A stretch of DNA of 36,583 nucleotides from Planctomycetota bacterium (GTDB lineage Bacteria; Planctomycetota; J058): assembly GCA_016765095.1 (NCBI GenBank), contig JAESQQ010000517.1:1-36583 (forward strand). Direction: 5' to 3'. Shown here piece after piece: positions 27,722 to 35,761 of the stretch. Within the stretch, counting starts at the first letter, position 1. Each line of letters starts with the position of its first letter. Both the position numbers and the translations under genes were made by a program. Below the pieces are notes generated by a model that did not search any database, was not told the DNA's origin, and saw only the letters and a list, made by a program, of their open reading frames with translations.

Positions 27722-27741
27722 CGGACCACATTTGGACCACA
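27722..27741 (+). repeat. Left-end phased repeats, NGGACCACA x2 at 11-bp spacing
   Basis: cggaccaca 27722-27730 and tggaccaca 27733-27741. Confidence 0.85.
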
Positions 27742-27804
27742 GAGCCCCACTCCCAGTCCCCAAGGCCTGTTGGTCTATCTTCCTCGCGCGCGGGGTTGAG
27801 ATCT

Positions 27805-27943
27805 ATCTTCACATCTTCACGGATCGCCCAGAAGCCAGCACTGGAAGGACCTACAGCCTGTGAAGATCCGCCGAGGGATCTTCACGCCATGTTCACGCCC
27901 ACTCGAAAGCCGCGCCCCTCCTGGCCTACAGGCGTGAAGATCC
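27805..27943. repeat. Left-end cluster of GTGAAGATC / GTGAACATG motifs
   Basis: atcttcac x2 tandem (27805-27820), gtgaagatcc 27860-27869, ggatcttcac 27876-27885, catgttcac 27888-27896, gtgaagatcc 27934-27943. Confidence 0.88.
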
Positions 27944-28021
27944 GTGTGGGCGAGATGCAGCCCGCTGAGCGAATGTTCGCTCGGGACATCCTAGGGGTCG
28001 GATTGGGCAGCGAGAGGCCGA

Positions 28022-28354
28022 CTAGGCCCGCGAGACGGCGTCCCTGCTCAGAGGGAAGAGGATCGGAGTCCCCGTCTCCTCAAGGCGCGCCGTCGCTTCG
28101 TCAAGGAGGCCTCGAACCGCCCGCGCCGAGAGACGAACCCCCTACTCCACCAGCCCCCGGAGGATCCGGCGCTCTGCCTCAGGCATGAACGCCATGGGCG
28201 AGGCCGTGGGCACCCGCGCGCGCGGCATAACTGCCTCGGTGAGGAACGACACCTTGTTCCCGCGCAGCTCCATGAGATCGAAGGGCGCGCCCCTTCTCGC
28301 AGCGCACCTAGCGGCTACGCTCGGCGCCATGGACGAGGACGACAACAACACCAA
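28022..28354 (-). pseudogene. Possible small gene interrupted by an in-frame TAG
   Basis: Continuous frame ...MPEAERRILRGLVE*GVRLSARAVRGLLDEATARLEETGTPILFPLSRDAVSRA*; TAG at 28142-28144. Confidence 0.35.
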
Positions 28355-28592
28355 ACCGACCCCGCGCCGGCCCGCTCGAGGAAGCAGCTGGATCGAGTTC
28401 TACCCGCTCGTGCGGCGCTCGGTAGCAGTGGGTCTTCGCGCAGAAGCCCACGCCCGCCCCCTCGCCGTAGGGATGCGCCCCGTCTTTCGCTAGCAAAGAG
28501 GCGTTCCTTGGCCGACAAACTAGTCCCGCCGGAATAGTTGTCAGACGATGGCTCGATACTGCGCAATCGAGGACCGAGTCCCTGGAGGGCCC

Positions 28593-29120
28593 ATGAAATC
28601 TGAACTCGTCTTGTCCGCGAAAACCGTGCACCCCAGCGAAGGCCAGTCGCAGTCGGAGTTCGCTTCAGAACTGAGCGAGGCCATGAGGCACGTGCTCACC
28701 GAGGTAGGAGCCTGGCCGTCCGCTGGGCTAGCGGGGGTTTCTGGACAGGCGGCTTTGGTGGCCGCTCGCTTGGCAGAGACGACGGGCTATTCACCTGGAG
28801 TCCCCGCGGTCGAGGTGGCTGCGAACGCCTTTCAAGGTCACTTGACTGTGAAGGTCGAGCCGAGAGCAATGCTGCTGCCTCTCCTCGCAGTCGAGGACAG
28901 TCCCGCGATCGAGTCTGAGCCCTTGTTTCACCAGGAGTCACAAGATTCGGCGCTCTGCTTTCAGGACCGACCTCGTCACCAAAACAACCAGGGGCGACAT
29001 CCCGTCACGAAGTCCGCGCTACGCTCGACGCCACACACGTTTGCGGAGCAGTGTCGGGATGTCGCCCCTACGTATAACACGCAGCAATCGCTCGTAACCC
29101 ACTGCAAGGTAGTCGCTTAG
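28593..29120 (+). CDS. Hypothetical protein (element cargo)
   Basis: CTGGAGGGCCC-ATG start context; MKSELVLSAKTVHPSEGQSQSEFASELSEAMRHVL...; C-terminal part less convincing. Confidence 0.45.
   Translation: MKSELVLSAKTVHPSEGQSQSEFASELSEAMRHVLTEVGAWPSAGLAGVSGQAALVAARLAETTGYSPGVPAVEVAANAFQGHLTVKVEPRAMLLPLLAVEDSPAIESEPLFHQESQDSALCFQDRPRHQNNQGRHPVTKSALRSTPHTFAEQCRDVAPTYNTQQSLVTHCKVVA
28990..29069. repeat. 15-bp perfect inverted repeat with 50-nt loop
   Basis: aggggcgacatcccg (28990-29004) / cgggatgtcgcccct (29055-29069); inner CAC/GTG and CCGC/GCGG pairings. Confidence 0.9.
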
Positions 29121-29156
29121 GTTATCGGCGAGGCCTCGCCGTCTGTTCGTGACGGT

Positions 29157-29723
29157 CTAGGGCCTCTCGCCTGCGGCTCCGAACAGCTTGAGCATCTTGT
29201 TCAGCGCTCTGATCCGGCCGAACTGATTGCAGACTGCCTGCCCCTTCTCGAGTGCGCCTTCGCTCGCGTCCAGCAGCCCCTTCACGTCGCGCACCACCTT
29301 CGCCCTCTCTGAGTGCCCGTCCCAGGCCGCGACCTTTAGCGCAATCAGGTGGCCGACACCAATCACGCGAATCGTCTCGCTGCCTGGCAGAAACTGTTGC
29401 GCCCGATCGATTGCGTCCCGTGCAAGCGGTTGCAAGTCGCCGCCCATGCTATTGGTGCTATTGCGAAAGTTGACGATCTGAACGAGCTGCTCTTCGAACC
29501 ACACGTCCACAACCCCGCCAAGCGGATCGAGGTGTTCCGGTTCCCGCAGTTCGACCTTGAACCCAGCGTCGCTGGCGCGCTTGGCAATCCCCTTGAGGTC
29601 CTCAAGGTGGACGGCAACGCCCAGGTCCAGGTCGTCTGTGGGTCGGTCGTAGCCGTGAACGAGCATTGCCCAAGCTCCGATCAGGGCGAAGTCCGCCCCT
29701 TCGGCAGCGACGAAACCCGCCAC
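29157..29723 (-). CDS. Nucleotidyltransferase, AbiEii/MenT-like
   Basis: FALIGAWAMLVHGYDRPTDDLDLGV resembles the G-x-A...R-x-T-x-D-x-D nucleotidyltransferase pattern; GTG start at 29723, frame stays open upstream. Confidence 0.7.
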   Translation of the reverse strand: MAGFVAAEGADFALIGAWAMLVHGYDRPTDDLDLGVAVHLEDLKGIAKRASDAGFKVELREPEHLDPLGGVVDVWFEEQLVQIVNFRNSTNSMGGDLQPLARDAIDRAQQFLPGSETIRVIGVGHLIALKVAAWDGHSERAKVVRDVKGLLDASEGALEKGQAVCNQFGRIRALNKMLKLFGAAGERP

Positions 29724-29752
29724 CTGCTCAGCGAGTTCGAAGCCTTCGAGGG

Positions 29753-29917
29753 TCAGCGTGCCGCGCGCTGCGCGGTGAGGGCGGCACGAAGGCGCGCGCG
29801 GCGAGCGACGAGCCCTGCTTCGCGCTGAGCACGAACGTGCGCAGGAAGGGCGCGCTCGGCCGCTTCTTGCTTGCGGCGAGAGGCGTCTGCACTCTTGCTA
29901 GGGATCTGCCCGTCCAT
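29753..29917 (-). CDS. Short basic protein upstream of the nucleotidyltransferase (possible antitoxin)
   Basis: MDGQIPSKSADASRRKQEAAERALPAHVRAQREAGLVARRARLRAALTAQRAAR; stop 30 bp before the downstream GTG. Confidence 0.45.
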   Translation of the reverse strand: MDGQIPSKSADASRRKQEAAERALPAHVRAQREAGLVARRARLRAALTAQRAAR

Positions 29918-29995
29918 GACGCAAGCATAGAGCCATCGGTGCGGGGCTGTCCAGGGGCAATTGTCTCGCGCTAGGCGCAAGCTTGTCGGTCACAG

Positions 29996-30361
29996 CTACG
30001 ACCTCCGGCCGCGGACTGGGCCCAGGGAAGTCACAACGCCTGAGGCGTCCCGGAGTTTCGCCCAGTTGAGGCGAGCGTCGGTGACCCCCTCGGGTGTCGA
30101 GCTGGCGGAGAAGAGGGCGCTCTTGATCTCGCCCAAGGCGTCCTCGACCTGCTCCCGCGTCCAGTGCTGGAAGCGTGCGAGGCGCTGCGCCACGAGGTCG
30201 ACGAGCTCGCTCGAGCAAACGCCGACCTCGGTTCCCGAGCGGCGGTGCACCGCGACCGGGTCCGCGCCGGGTGCGATCCGCCAGGTGAAGCCCCCGCGGT
30301 GCGCTTCGTGCGCACAGCGGCCAGCAAGCACGTAGTCTACGCAAGCCGCGAGGCCGATCAC
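29996..30361 (-). CDS. Hypothetical protein (element operon)
   Basis: 121-aa ORF overlapping the upstream gene by 4 bp (30358-30361). Confidence 0.6.
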   Translation of the reverse strand: MIGLAACVDYVLAGRCAHEAHRGGFTWRIAPGADPVAVHRRSGTEVGVCSSELVDLVAQRLARFQHWTREQVEDALGEIKSALFSASSTPEGVTDARLNWAKLRDASGVVTSLGPVRGRRS

Positions 30362-31104
30362 GCGGACGCTCTCCAGTCCGCGTAGAGCTGATTGACGGCG
30401 CGGGGCTCTCGACCCATGCCGGCGCGCGCGCCGCGAGAGTCCTCGTAGGCAGTGAGGTAGGCCTGGCCAGCTTCAGCAACTGCCACCTTCGCTTGCCCGA
30501 TCGAGGTCTGCTCCGCGAACTCTGCCCGCTTAATCAGGCCTGTGGCGCGCCTTCGGTTGGCGGCCGAGGGGTGCTTCCCGGCAGCCCTGGCGGACTCTCG
30601 CAGTCCGTCTGAGAACGGCTTGCCGCCCTGCACGTCGACGAGCCGCGAGTGCACGTTGCGGAATGCCACCTCGGCGGCTTCGAGCGCCTGATCGGTCTCT
30701 CCGATCGAGAAGAACACGCTCGGCCGCAGCTGACGAAGCCGCTTCTCGATCATGTAGGGGCGGTTCCCGAGCGTCGAAGCCTCGCCCAGCTGCTCGTCCA
30801 CCGCGGCCTTGGCGTCAATGACCGCCTGCTCCAAGACGGGGATCCTCTCGTGCGCCTCTCGGACAGCGTCACGAGCTCGGGGCAGCTCCTCAAGGAGCGC
30901 GCTGACTTCGGCGTCTTCCTGTCGCTGCTGAAGGATCTGATCCCGCAGCTGTCCGACCTCGTCCAGGTCTGCCGCCGACATGCCAGCGAGGTCGGGCTTC
31001 TTACCGTCTGCGATCGCGATCGCGGCCAAGTTGATCTTGGCGGCGCGTTCAGCGGCTGAGGCTGCGACCTCGGCTCGGGCGGCTTGGAGTGGGTCTTGGG
31101 TCAT
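30358..31104 (-). CDS. Hypothetical, predicted coiled coil
   Basis: MTQDPLQAARAEVAASAAERAAKINLAAIAIADG..., Ala/Glu/Arg-rich helical composition. Confidence 0.7.
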   Translation of the reverse strand: MTQDPLQAARAEVAASAAERAAKINLAAIAIADGKKPDLAGMSAADLDEVGQLRDQILQQRQEDAEVSALLEELPRARDAVREAHERIPVLEQAVIDAKAAVDEQLGEASTLGNRPYMIEKRLRQLRPSVFFSIGETDQALEAAEVAFRNVHSRLVDVQGGKPFSDGLRESARAAGKHPSAANRRRATGLIKRAEFAEQTSIGQAKVAVAEAGQAYLTAYEDSRGARAGMGREPRAVNQLYADWRASA

Positions 31105-31368
31105 GGGGCACCTCGTGGGCTGCAGGGGTTGGCTTTGGTGCGGGGCCTCGTCCGAAAGGAGTGCGGCAAGGGCGGTTGCAACGAGCAGCCCGCCCTCGCC
31201 ATCGACTCACAGACCGGGGCTCAGCCGGTCCGGGGCGCCGCTCGCGGTGTTCGCAAGCGTGCCCACTTTCAACGCACCCACGCATTGAGGGGGAGACAGC
31301 CAGCGAAGGGCCTAGCCAACCAAGGCCTAGACGCTCCGCGGACTGCCGTGTTTTGGTGGCCGCGAGGA

Positions 31369-31797
31369 CTAGGCCCACGACTCGATCTGCGCAACGATCT
31401 GCGCGGCGCTGTAGCCCTGGGCCTTGAAGCGGATCACGGCCTGTCTCTCGGACTCGCCAGGGAGTTGGCCAGCGGTGGCCGCGGCGGAGGCTGGACGGCT
31501 CGAGCGAGGCGCGGAGGCCCCAGGCCTCGGGCTCCGAGGTGGGGCCGGTGGCGTTGCCGTCTTGTTGGCCAAGGCCAGGCCTGCGGTCGAGGCTTCTTGC
31601 TCGAGCTGACGAAGCTGGGCCAGTGCCCCTTGGACCCGCTGCTCGCCCAGCGCCACCATGCTTCGGTCGACAAAGGCGCCGGGCCTGGCCGGTTTGGAGA
31701 AGTGCTCGCGGTCTCGCTCTTCGACCTCGAGCTCGTGGCGGGCACGAACGATCGCCGCCGCCTCGATCTCGTGGACGCGCTTGGCGGGGTCGGCCAC
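31369..31797 (-). CDS. Hypothetical protein (element operon)
   Basis: GTG start 31797, directly after the upstream stop (31799); VADPAKRVHEIEAAAIVRARHELEVEERDREHF... Confidence 0.6.
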   Translation of the reverse strand: MADPAKRVHEIEAAAIVRARHELEVEERDREHFSKPARPGAFVDRSMVALGEQRVQGALAQLRQLEQEASTAGLALANKTATPPAPPRSPRPGASAPRSSRPASAAATAGQLPGESERQAVIRFKAQGYSAAQIVAQIESWA

Positions 31798-31798
31798 C

Positions 31799-32179
31799 CT
31801 AGACCTCGGTCCACGGGTTCGCCTCACCAGCGAAGCCGCAGCGCTCCATGATCTCGGCTTCGAAGCTCGCGGCCTTGGCTACCAGAAGCGCGCGGGTCTT
31901 GGTCTCGTCCACCGCAGCGCGGGCCCTGGAAGCGGCGAGTTGCTCTGCCTGGCGCACCTCGGTCGGTTGCGGGGTGCGCGAAGCGCGGGCGTGCTCTTCG
32001 CGAAGGCGCCGCGCCTCGGCCTTGGCCGCTTTGTAGTCAGCGTCCGGCTGGTGCCGTCCCCCGGCTGCTTGGATCGCGGCGTCGAGCTCGCGCAGCTTCG
32101 TAGCGCTCGCGGGTCGATCCGCCTCGAGCTGCTCGCGGATCTCGGCGACGGTCATGCCAGCCGCGCGCGAGGCGCTCAA
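31799..32179 (-). CDS. Hypothetical protein, helical (element operon)
   Basis: TTG start 32179 overlapping the upstream TGA (TTGA) or ATG at MTVAEIREQLEADRPAS; ends GFAGEANPWTEV. Confidence 0.6.
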   Translation of the reverse strand: MSASRAAGMTVAEIREQLEADRPASATKLRELDAAIQAAGGRHQPDADYKAAKAEARRLREEHARASRTPQPTEVRQAEQLAASRARAAVDETKTRALLVAKAASFEAEIMERCGFAGEANPWTEV

Positions 32180-32412
32180 GCGACGACTCCCTGGCGGAGC
32201 TTGTAGGCCCGGAACTGCCCTGGGAGCTGCGCCGCGAGGGCACTCTGGGCGGCGCCGAATCCGATCCCGCTCTCGGCCGCGCGCTGGCGGACAGCCAGGA
32301 TCCAAGGGTCCTGGTTGTGGGCCGCGACGCTTTGGCGGTGTTCTGCGGCGTGTTGGGCGCGCGGGCTGAGGTTGCCCCGCGCCAGGCTGAGGAAGTTGCT
32401 CGGGTTGCTCAT
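32176..32412 (-). CDS. Hypothetical small protein (element operon)
   Basis: MSNPSNFLSLARGNLSPRAQHAAEHRQS...; 4-bp overlap with the upstream gene (32409-32412). Confidence 0.6.
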   Translation of the reverse strand: MSNPSNFLSLARGNLSPRAQHAAEHRQSVAAHNQDPWILAVRQRAAESGIGFGAAQSALAAQLPGQFRAYKLRQGVVA

Positions 32413-32708
32413 GACGTGCTCCTGGGCGTCCTTCCGCCCGGCTGTGAAGGTGTAGGGCTGGGCCCGATCTCGTCGGCCGCGGCTTGGAGCATGTCCCTCG
32501 CCACGGGCTCACGTTGGAGGATCTCGCGGAACTCGGCGCTCTCGGCCGCGCACTCGACGGTCACTTCGCCTGACGCGAGCAACGCGGATCGCACGAGGCT
32601 GCGCACCATGAGGGAGCGCGAGCCGCCCACGCTCGAGGCGAGCCGGTCTACCGCCTCCAAGTCTTGGCGGAACAGCCGCACCGAGAATCTGTCACCGAAG
32701 TCGTTCAT
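32409..32708 (-). CDS. Ribbon-helix-helix-like small protein
   Basis: DRFSVRLFRQDLEAVDRLASSVGGSRSLMVRSLVRSALLAS resembles an RHH (CopG/Arc-type) fold. Confidence 0.6.
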   Translation of the reverse strand: MNDFGDRFSVRLFRQDLEAVDRLASSVGGSRSLMVRSLVRSALLASGEVTVECAAESAEFREILQREPVARDMLQAAADEIGPSPTPSQPGGRTPRSTS

Positions 32709-32851
32709 GCCTAGCCCTCGCTTGAGACTGCCCAGGGCTGCCTCGCGCTGACCACTGCATCAATTGCCCCCGTCAGGCCGGGGGAGTATTTCTCAATTCG
32801 GTGTCAGCACAGGACTTGGGTTGGGGCCGCGAGGGAGGAAGGGGCAAGAAG

Positions 32852-32881
32852 AAGGGTGAGCGCATTCTTGCGCTCACCCTT
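32852..32881 (-). terminator. Strong rho-independent terminator (minus strand)
   Basis: Perfect 13-bp stem aagggtgagcgca-ttct-tgcgctcaccctt; minus-strand read is followed by CTTCTTG; sits after the zinc-ribbon gene stop. Confidence 0.8.
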
Positions 32882-32913
32882 TCCGAGGTGCAGCCCCGCT
32901 ACGTCGTTGTGCG

Positions 32914-33066
32914 TCAGGCGCTGACGGTTCGCTTGCAACACGATCGGCAGGAAATCACGCGGTAGCCCGGCCGCGTCTGGAGGACCCTCGTGCTTCGAGA
33001 CCCGCAATGCCGGCACGGAACCCGAAGGCGGGGGCGTCCGCGCTTGGCTCCGAGGAGGCTGCTCAC
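32914..33066 (-). CDS. Small zinc-ribbon protein
   Basis: GTG start overlapping the upstream stop (GTGA); VPCRHCGSRSTRVLQTRPGYRVISCRSCCKR has two Cys pairs. Confidence 0.65.
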   Translation of the reverse strand: MSSLLGAKRGRPRLRVPCRHCGSRSTRVLQTRPGYRVISCRSCCKRTVSA

Positions 33067-33890
33067 GAGGCAGCCTTTGTCTTGCCGCGGCGCCAGGCCT
33101 GGAACTCCGCATACTCCGCTTCGAACTCCGACTGGATCTCCGACTGGCTCTCGTCGCTCGACGCGTCTACACGTAGATCGTGGGCAAGGGCCGCGAACCA
33201 TTGGCGGGCCTCGCGCTGCTGCGCTTCGCCGTCGAGCTGCTGAAAGCGCTTGTCTGAGAGCCAGATCGCGACCTGGGGACCAAGCATGGCCTCGGCGTTG
33301 TTGAGAACGCGCACCATGCGCTGACCCAGGATTGAGGCCATGAGTTTGACTTCGTAGAGCGGGACGAGCAGCTTGCGGTCCTTAGCCAGCTCGAAAGCTG
33401 ATCGCTCCGACTGGCGCAACTCAGCGAGGGCCTTCGTAGCAGCCGTCCAGCTCGCGGCGCGCGCCGCGCCCGCGCGAATGTCGCCTGCAAGCTGGCGAGT
33501 CGACAGGACGAGGATCTTGTGGGCGGCTGCGACGGTGCTCGAGCTGGCGTCATGGACGTCGGCCTCGAGCTCCGCCAGGATTGCGTCAAGGTCGGCTGCT
33601 GCCTGCTGCTCCGCGGGCGAGGGCTCCTGCGGAGCGGGCATTGAAGGAGGGGCTAGCCCTGGGCTTGGCTTAGAAGGGAGGGCTTCTGTTCGCCGCTCTG
33701 CGCGCGCCTCGACCTTCGCTGGGTCTAGGTTCCGCGCCAGGGCCTCGCGGACCGACGCAAGAGTCCAGCCGTCGGCGCTGCGGGCTGGGAACCAGTCCTT
33801 CTTGGTGAGCGAGGACACATATTGGCGGCTGAATCCGAGGGCTCGCGCTAGGGCTGACTGGGACTTCACGAGGGTCGCGGCTTGTGTCAT
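33063..33890 (-). CDS. Phage terminase small subunit-like (Nu1-type) protein
   Basis: N-terminal HTH SQSALARALGFSRQYVSSLTKKDWFP; later ELAKDRKLLVPLYEVKLMASILGQRMVRVLNNAEAMLGPQVA, the Nu1/TerS-like L-V-P-x-x-E-V arrangement. Confidence 0.6.
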   Translation of the reverse strand: MTQAATLVKSQSALARALGFSRQYVSSLTKKDWFPARSADGWTLASVREALARNLDPAKVEARAERRTEALPSKPSPGLAPPSMPAPQEPSPAEQQAAADLDAILAELEADVHDASSSTVAAAHKILVLSTRQLAGDIRAGAARAASWTAATKALAELRQSERSAFELAKDRKLLVPLYEVKLMASILGQRMVRVLNNAEAMLGPQVAIWLSDKRFQQLDGEAQQREARQWFAALAHDLRVDASSDESQSEIQSEFEAEYAEFQAWRRGKTKAAS

Positions 33891-33923
33891 GCGAGGACTA
33901 TAGCACGCTCCACTGGCACGCTT

Positions 33924-33971
33924 TTGTCAGGTGACAGCTCACCTGACGCCACCTGGCACGTCACCTGACAA
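33924..33971. promoter_or_regulatory. Putative operator upstream of the TerS-like gene
   Basis: GTCAGGTGA 33926-33934, TCACCTGAC 33939-33947 and 33961-33969; outer 12-bp IR TTGTCAGGTGAC/GTCACCTGACAA. Confidence 0.7.
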
Positions 33972-34267
33972 CGACGGGGGTGACCCGCAGCCCAGGCGCA
34001 GAAGGCTCTTGGGGGGCTTCGCTGTCGCGCGGAGCCCCTCAGGTCGTGTCAGGTCAGGAATTCGCAACGGGCCAGAAGTTGATCACTAGGGGCCCATAGG
34101 TCCGTTCCTGGCCGTTCTGGCGTCCAAGGACCCGTGCGTTTTTCTGGCCCACTCGAGCCGGTATTCAGGTGGCTTCTCTGCCTTGGCTCTGCTTGGCAAC
34201 CTGGGCAGCGCCCTGTGCCACTTCACTGTGTGCAGCTCGAGTCGACTCCTCTAGTCGCCCGATTCGG

Positions 34268-35016
34268 TCAAGCGTCTTGACTATGGAGTCGATAGGAAAT
34301 AGGAACACCAGGGAGCTGGAGGAGGCCATGGGCCCGGGACATGAGGTCCTCCGTCTCTTTGATCAGACTGTCAATGTCCTCGTGAGGGTTGGGCGACGCC
34401 AGCGCCTTTGACAGCCTCAGGGCTAGCCGCAGGGATTCGCTGAGCGTCATGGTCATTGCGGAGCTGTCTCGCGCGAGGCGATTCAGCAGGTCGCTCATGA
34501 AGACGTCTTTCAGGTCGCTGTATTGAGCTGAGAAGTCCCCGTTCTCCAACTCCGCGAGCTCCTGCCAGCCTGAAGGGAACAGCGAGACTTCGATCTTCGC
34601 GTCGCGGAGTCGTTGCACTCCCCTACCAATGATGTCCGGGTTGGGATCAAGGGATCAAGCATGCCGATCACGACCCGCCCGACGCCAGCCTGGATTAGCC
34701 AGTCGACACAGGGGACCTTTGGCTTCCCGTCCTTCGTCTTCCCCCGCTTAACGCAAGGCTCCAAGGTGGTGTAGAGGGTGTGCCCGACGAGGCCTCTCTC
34801 CCCTCCCAGCTTCTTCTGGAGCAGAATGAACTCCGCATGGTCCCCGGGGCCGGAGTCGCCGCAGGGCTCTCCGCGGTATGCCATTTCGATCGTGGCGCCG
34901 TCGGGAGAGACGATCACCGCCCCGACCCTGGGTGGGATCCCGCCCTTGCGATCCTCCGACCTGCACTCGCGGGCCTGGAGGAGAGCCAGGCGGCAGTAAG
35001 TCTCGTCGTCTCTCAT
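34268..35016 (-). pseudogene. Cytidine/deoxycytidylate-type deaminase, frameshifted by an 8-bp tandem duplication
   Basis: ORF 34510..35022 has GDHAEF and TLEPC...VPCVDWLIQAGVGRVVIGMLDP then shifts; the natural continuation NPDIIGRGVQRLRDAKIEVSLF is in frame with ORF 34268..34618. gggatcaa duplicated at 34643-34658. Confidence 0.85.
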
Positions 35017-35047
35017 GGGCACAAGCCTACTGACTGACTCGGATGCC

Positions 35048-35461
35048 TCAGGGCGCGTTCTGGTTTGGGGCGGTCGAAGCGTCCAGCAGTGCTCGGAAGG
35101 ACTCCTTAATCTGTAGCAGGACCTCTCCTGCCTCCTCCACCTTCTTTGGTGGCCCCTGCCAGGGATCTTTTTCCGGGTCGTCCAAGACTTGCCCCGCCCT
35201 CTCGCGCTTAAGCCCGATCTCGAACGAACCCACTGCCCGGAATAGAACAGTCAGGTAACCATCGCAACAATCGAATAGCTCGTTTGGCAGGTAGAGGGCG
35301 TTCATGTGGAGACTGAGTGCGGCCTCCCTGACCCTCGAACGCGCCTGGCGGAAGACTTTCTGGTTGTGTTCGGCCTCTGCCTCCTCGTCATTCTGAAAGT
35401 CCTCGCGAATGAAGCCGGGGCGCATTGGAGAAACCGCAGTTCTCGTCTCAATATGCGCCAT
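35048..35461 (-). CDS. Hypothetical protein upstream of the deaminase
   Basis: MAHIETRTAVSPMRPGFIREDFQNDEEAEAEHNQKVF...; same strand, ~30-bp gap to the deaminase. Confidence 0.6.
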   Translation of the reverse strand: MAHIETRTAVSPMRPGFIREDFQNDEEAEAEHNQKVFRQARSRVREAALSLHMNALYLPNELFDCCDGYLTVLFRAVGSFEIGLKRERAGQVLDDPEKDPWQGPPKKVEEAGEVLLQIKESFRALLDASTAPNQNAP

Positions 35462-35587
35462 GGTGACTTCATGCGAGACCTCCTTCTCCGAGCATGCTAA
35501 TCAAGCGACGACGAACTAGGGGGACTTGATTCTGTTCCGAGGGGGCCGAGGGACTTGGCCAAGGCTCAAGGAGTTGCGTGACGATCC

Positions 35588-35680
35588 GTGAACATGCGCC
35601 AGGCATGTTCACGCTGATCTTCACGGCTTTCAGCCCGCTCAGTGAAAGGCCTCCAGTCGATCTGTGAAGATGTGAAGATC
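35588..35680. repeat. Right-end cluster of GTGAAGATC / GTGAACATG motifs
   Basis: gtgaacatg 35588-35596, catgttcac 35604-35612, gatcttcac 35616-35624, tandem gtgaagat x2 35664-35679. Confidence 0.88.
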
Positions 35681-35761
35681 AAAGTGCGATCCCACACGCG
35701 TGAGCGCGCGCGCGGACCCCATATCCCGGAACCGGACACGCGTTCGTTTCACGCGACGCCC

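Noticed and set aside
27559-27750. 63-aa minus-strand ORF
   Set aside because: Overlaps and is antisense to tRNA-Pro.
28986-29080. Integron attC site
   Set aside because: Hairpin geometry is suggestive but the RYYYAAC/GTTRRRY core pair is missing and no integron integrase is visible.
29898-30479. 193-aa minus-strand ORF
   Set aside because: Pro/Arg-rich out-of-frame overlap of two better ORFs.
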